A stretch of 64,000 nucleotides of DNA. It comes from Selenomonadaceae bacterium (GTDB lineage Bacteria > Bacillota > Negativicutes > Selenomonadales > Selenomonadaceae). Below, piece after piece: positions 61,501-64,000 of this stretch. Location: NCBI GenBank assembly GCA_017428215.1, contig JAFRRH010000031.1, positions 87,930 to 151,929 of the forward strand, given 5' to 3'. The number at the start of each line of letters is the position of its first letter. The first letter of the stretch is position 1. The notes beneath the pieces were generated by a model. It was not told where the DNA came from, did not search any database, and saw nothing but the letters and a program-made list of their open reading frames with translations. The position numbers and the translations under genes are program-made.

Positions 61501-61799
61501 TTGTAAATGGAATCATTGCCGTCTCCGACGTTGATTAAAATATTTTCAATGTCGCCGCCACCGGTACTGGCTCCAATTTCAATCCTATTATCACCATCGC
61601 CGCTATTGATTGTCACATTAGAGGCGTCGTTTACAATGTAATTATTTCCTTCGCCGCCATTGATTGAAACATTTGAGCTGTAATTATTAATAGTGTCATT
61701 ACCGTCGCCGCCATTGATATACGAATATTCGCCGTCATTAACACTAATAAAATCGTTGCCGGCATCGCCGTTTATTGAACTGTTGTCAGCACTGGTCAA
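58335..61799 (-). CDS. RTX exoprotein, central segment with 91-residue repeats
   Basis: The open frame actually runs from just after the ochre codon at 61857 down to 58335, in the same frame as the N-terminal segment. It starts and ends with calcium-binding RTX turns (INGGDGNDTI types). Between them lies an array of about six 91-residue repeats, each with WSLNGTTATYKAAS, GYKLANNQ, TLVTVSGVKSLSGITLS, TVTIANSALNQG and DGYTLKLGNDV. After about 58465 the frame leaves the RTX pattern (GQGRQKRNNNH), which marks the frameshift into the C-terminal segment. It is probably part of a cell-surface or secreted adhesin. The ATG at 61799 lies inside the gene and has no ribosome site. Confidence 0.75.
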   Translation of the reverse strand: MTSADNSSINGDAGNDFISVNDGEYSYINGGDGNDTINNYSSNVSINGGEGNNYIVNDASNVTINSGDGDNRIEIGASTGGGDIENILINVGDGNDSIYNDGDNAVINAGGGNDTISNDGVNVTINGGAGDDKIFSYYSYEDNKLVIDGGAGDDSIYNDERTNVSILGGAGNDFVSLGSNAYRDILVKYNVGDGNDTIQGFNSGATLQIGGGSDTYSTQASGSDIIVTVGDGSILLKGAANLSKVNIKGKEEKIEENSWKLNGTTATYGTSSNTLITINGVKSLAGITLSDKTVTVANSALNQGTVKISNGYTLKLGNDVTQSKTTAAGWSLNGTTATYKAASTSAGYKLANNQVSYVNASGGNTLVTVSGVKSLSGITLSDKTVTIANSALNQGAVSISDGYTLKLGNDVPISSTTAAGWSLNGTTATYKIAATSAGYKLANNQISYVNASGGNTLVTVSGVKSLSGISLSDKTVTIANSALNQGTVKISDGYTLKLGNDVPISSTTAASWTLNGTTATYKAASTSAGYKLANNQISYVNASGGSTLVTVSGVKSLSGITLSDKTVTVANSALNQGTVKISDGYTLALGNDVTQSKTTAAGWTLNGTTATYKAASTSAGYKLANNQISYVKASGGNTLVTVSGVKSLSGITLSDKTVTIANSALNQGTVKISDGYTLKLGNDVTQSKTTAAGWTLNGTTATYKAASTSAGYKLANNQISYVNASGGNTLVTVSGIKSTNGLSIDTNAKTVTVANSALNQGTVKISNGYTLKLGNADIPKTVKASWKLNGKTATYNSDSTTAGYTLAADGKSIVYSSEKAATILATINGVKSTDDLSIQKNTIKPSASALSGNVSVSSDKYGFEFTSDYKKAKISGFKFDETITTSWQYMTIDGGAGEDIISVSGKYTSINGYNGDKYVAIGTNASKSTVQTGGGNDTVSNKAKGALIDSKGGKDQIVNTGANVTIDSGASNDTITNSGAGVLISGGDGADSIISSGANVTINGGKGNDFISAGGDSMISVPGSNGADFLVTHKPYEDSSIDGGAGDDTIIGGYGSDTIIGGKGNDSLAGNDGADIFIYNLGDGNDTITDYATEDRISIASGTAVTSTSGNNFILTVGQGRQKRNNNHSERQKQSGYLLRYERRARLSRRRFNR
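59422..61020 (-). repeat. Tandem array of 273-bp repeats in the RTX gene
   Basis: The word GCAGTCGTGCCGTT and variants recur at 59422, 59698, 59971, 60244, 60517, 60790 and 61003. The spacings are 276, 273, 273, 273, 273 and 213 bases. Each full unit encodes 91 residues in frame. Copies are near-identical at DNA level in places, so the array is young or homogenised by recombination. The outer units are diverged or shortened. Confidence 0.88.
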
Positions 61800-61856
61800 A
61801 ATAGTATCGTTACCATCTCCGCCATTTATGGAAGTATAATCAGCCCATCCATTATT

Positions 61857-63854
61857 TTAGATATAATCGTTGTCCGAGCCGCCGTCAATATATGAATAAG
61901 CACCGGAAAGTGAAAAACTTTCACCCCGCGCGATGTTGATAATGGTGTCATTGCCTGCGCCGCCAAAAATTGAACTGGCGGTGCCGCTGTTGGAGATTGA
62001 ATCGTCGCCGCCGAGAGCTTGAATAGTCGCGCCGCTGAGGGTGTTTTTGATTGAATCGTTGCCTTCCGTGCCGACAATGAGCAATGAGTTTACGGGTTCT
62101 TTTTCAATACCCTCAATGTTTAATTCACTTAACGACGCCGCGCCTTTGAGGAGGATTGAGCCGTCGCCGACAGTGACGATTATATCCGAGCCGCTAGCTT
62201 GCGTGGAGTAAGTGTCGGAGCCGCCGCCGATTGAAAGCGTCGAATTTGCTTTGAAACTATAAATAATATCATTTCCGTCGCCTGAATTGTATTTGAAGAG
62301 TACATTCGAACCGACGGAATTAAAATAACGAATACTACCGTCACGTTCATAACAGGTATTGAAAATTGTATCAGAACCTGTTCCGCCGCTTATCGTGACG
62401 TTTGAACCGTTATTTGTAATTTTATCGTTGCCCGCGCCGCCGCTTATTGTCACGTTTTCGGCTTCGTCATTATAAATGAAATCGTTGCCATCGCCGCCAC
62501 TTATCGATGTGTTTTTACGATCTATCCAGCTCCAAATAGAATCATCGCCGTCTCCGCCACTTATCGTCACGTTTGAAGACAAATTATCAATGTAATCGTT
62601 GCCCGCGCCGCCGTTTATCGACGTGTTTGTAGCATTTGGCTTGTTCCAAACAGAATCATTGCCGCCGAGAGCTTGAATTGTCGCGCCGCTGAGAGTGTTG
62701 TTGATTGAATCGTTGCCTTCCGTGCCGTTGATAATCATAAAAACCGCCTCCCCTTCAATGTTTACTGTCGATAAAGTTGCCGCGCCGACCAAAGTTATCT
62801 TGCCGTCGCCGACATAGACAATAACGTCATTGCCGCTTGCAAGTGTCGCGTAGGTGTCCGTTTTGCCGTCGCCGATACGCAACATGGAGCTTTCGTTGAA
62901 TCCGTCGATAGTATCATCGCCGTCGCCAACTGCATATTTAAACAAAACGTCGTTGCCCGTGCTCTTAATCAAATCGTTGCCTGCGCCGCCGATTAACGTT
63001 GCGTCATTGCCGTTGTTGTTTATGTTATCGTCATCAGCCCCGCCGTCGATTGAAGTCGTGTCACCCGTGCTTGTAATGTTATCTTTGCCGTCTCCGCTGT
63101 TAATTGTGACTTCTTTACCGTTACTTGTTATTAAATCTCTGCCAGCTCCGCCGTCTACTTTAACATTGTCGCCGGTACTCGAAATTGAGTCGTGACCATC
63201 ACCCGCGTTTATTGTATTGTCGGAACCGTCGTTGCTGATGGTATCATTACCCGCGCCGGCGTTGATTGTGACATTTTTTGAATGATATTCAACATATTCA
63301 TGCTTGTCGTAACGGCTACCGTAGTAGTCACTATAGTCATATCTGTAACTGCCGATATAGTTGACAATAAAATCATTACCGTTGCCGGCATCGATTAATA
63401 CTTGCTGACCGCCATAATTTAAAATGGTATCGTTTCCGACACCGCCGTTTAAAGTAACGTTGTCTCCACCTTTAACAACAGTGTAGCATGATGTCCATGA
63501 CAGAGCACCATAAGAATAATTGTAGATGCGTCCGCCGTTTTGAATTAAATCGTTATCCTCGCCGCCCTCGACAAAAACATTCGTACCTTCCACTGAAATG
63601 TTGTCATTGCCCGCGCCGCCACTGATTGATAAATTCGAGCCACCGCTTGTATATCGATCAGTTTCACCTTTACTGTCAATAACGTCGTCTCCGGCGTCTC
63701 CGGTGATTGTAACGTCAGAACCTCTGTTGGTAATGGTATCATTGCCGTCGTTGCCGTTGATTGTGACGTTGACGGCTGAGTTGTAAATATCATCGTTGCC
63801 TGTGCCGCCATTGAGTGAACTGTTATCGGGCGATTTTGTCACATATCCTCCCAT
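61857..63854 (-). CDS. RTX exoprotein, N-terminal segment (ends at in-frame ochre)
   Basis: This segment of up to 665 residues is built almost entirely of Asp/Gly/Asn-rich RTX turns from residue 15 onwards (NGGTGNDDIYN, GGAGNDNISVEG, NAGAGNDTISNDG). Two separate short globular inserts begin VGDGKITLVGAATLS and VGDGSILLKGAASLS. There is no N-terminal signal peptide, as expected for type I secretion. It ends at TAA (61857-61859), and the same frame resumes at once as NNGWADYTSINGGDGND, so a single nonsense codon splits the gene. GGGAGGA lies 4 bases before a GTG at 63842, which may be the true start rather than the ATG at 63854. The full locus (57263-63854) would encode about 2190 residues. Confidence 0.75.
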   Translation of the reverse strand: MGGYVTKSPDNSSLNGGTGNDDIYNSAVNVTINGNDGNDTITNRGSDVTITGDAGDDVIDSKGETDRYTSGGSNLSISGGAGNDNISVEGTNVFVEGGEDNDLIQNGGRIYNYSYGALSWTSCYTVVKGGDNVTLNGGVGNDTILNYGGQQVLIDAGNGNDFIVNYIGSYRYDYSDYYGSRYDKHEYVEYHSKNVTINAGAGNDTISNDGSDNTINAGDGHDSISSTGDNVKVDGGAGRDLITSNGKEVTINSGDGKDNITSTGDTTSIDGGADDDNINNNGNDATLIGGAGNDLIKSTGNDVLFKYAVGDGDDTIDGFNESSMLRIGDGKTDTYATLASGNDVIVYVGDGKITLVGAATLSTVNIEGEAVFMIINGTEGNDSINNTLSGATIQALGGNDSVWNKPNATNTSINGGAGNDYIDNLSSNVTISGGDGDDSIWSWIDRKNTSISGGDGNDFIYNDEAENVTISGGAGNDKITNNGSNVTISGGTGSDTIFNTCYERDGSIRYFNSVGSNVLFKYNSGDGNDIIYSFKANSTLSIGGGSDTYSTQASGSDIIVTVGDGSILLKGAASLSELNIEGIEKEPVNSLLIVGTEGNDSIKNTLSGATIQALGGDDSISNSGTASSIFGGAGNDTIINIARGESFSLSGAYSYIDGGSDNDYI

Positions 63855-63924
63855 TTCATCAATGGCATTAACTTAACGAAAAGGGGAAAAGAATTTATGA
63901 TAGTCCCGAAAGGACTGTTATAAA

Positions 63925-64000
63925 ATGAATCCGATAGAAAAGTTACAGGCAATTCTTAAAGAGATGAATAGCAATAAAAATCTTTATGTAACTAATCCGC
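63925..64000 (+). CDS. Start of a plus-strand gene running off the window
   Basis: The ATG at 63925 opens MNPIEKLQAILKEMNSNKNL and stays open to the edge. AAAGGAC lies 10 bases before it. An AGTCC-CGAAA-GGACT hairpin (63902-63916) overlaps this site, and an 8-codon reading frame (MIVPKGLL, 63898-63924) with its own AAGGGG ends just before the ATG. It is divergent from the RTX gene. Too short to identify. Confidence 0.4.
   Translation, partial: MNPIEKLQAILKEMNSNKNLYVTNP

Noticed and set aside
61000..63854. Regular short repeats that might be mistaken for a CRISPR array
   Set aside because: The repeats are degenerate codons for GGxGxDxxx turns in one reading frame, with no fixed repeat or spacer length.

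Overview
The window looks like a chromosomal segment of a Gram-negative-type Firmicute of the class Negativicutes, most likely a motile Selenomonas-like gut or rumen bacterium. That placement is an inference. It rests on OmpH/Skp-type periplasmic proteins, an RND pump and a periplasmic histidine acid phosphatase (outer-membrane traits), combined with Bacillus-like traits: CheC and CheD, the gene order cheB-cheA-cheW-cheC-cheD-sigD-swrB-like, strong AGGAGG ribosome binding sites, many TTG and GTG starts, and a type II AroH chorismate mutase.

Layout. 1-11.1 kb is housekeeping: two OmpH-like genes, an M48 metalloprotease, alaS, a coiled-coil protein, mfd, aroH and a short ABC-F-like ATPase with damaged motifs. 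11.1-13.1 kb is a decay zone. It holds an IS5-type transposase remnant, a group II intron remnant whose reverse transcriptase has lost its catalytic core, and a secreted-protein gene cut off by the intron. 13.2-16.1 kb is a translationally coupled thioesterase / metallophosphoesterase / DUF815 ATPase operon. 16.1-17.1 kb holds two self-contained cassettes for small double-glycine leader proteins with nearly identical leaders and unrelated cores. 17.1-21.6 kb carries a CobA-HemD fusion, a small membrane protein and gyrA.

21.5-27.4 kb reads as one minus-strand operon (aroF, trmB, tsaD, histidine acid phosphatase, queF, pyridoxal kinase, lipoprotein) between a clear promoter and a terminator. 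27.4-37.9 kb holds birA-MATE, hisZ-HD, an RND efflux operon with an inverted repeat around its -10 box, and pduX-cobS for cobamide synthesis. 38.0-44.8 kb holds an NhaC antiporter, a free-standing GIY-YIG/NUMOD3/HTH endonuclease, two cyclic-di-GMP proteins (one apparently degenerate) and a four-carbon sugar acid kinase. 44.8-46.2 kb is a second decay zone: an IS5-type fragment abutting a biotin carboxylase gene broken by several internal deletions.

46.3-56.1 kb is the chemotaxis and motility regulatory operon. It runs from cheB to a SwrB-like gene, includes the flagellar sigma factor and several uncharacterised small genes, and ends at a good terminator. An L-asparaginase follows. The last 6.6 kb is one huge RTX exoprotein gene on the minus strand, now split by an in-frame ochre codon and a frameshift. 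It contains an array of 273-bp (91-residue) tandem repeats.

Recurring themes are pseudogenes broken by internal deletions rather than simple stops, extended -10 promoters with TGC just before the -10 box, and a palindromic intergenic repeat seen at two distant sites. No tRNA, rRNA, CRISPR array or riboswitch was recognised.
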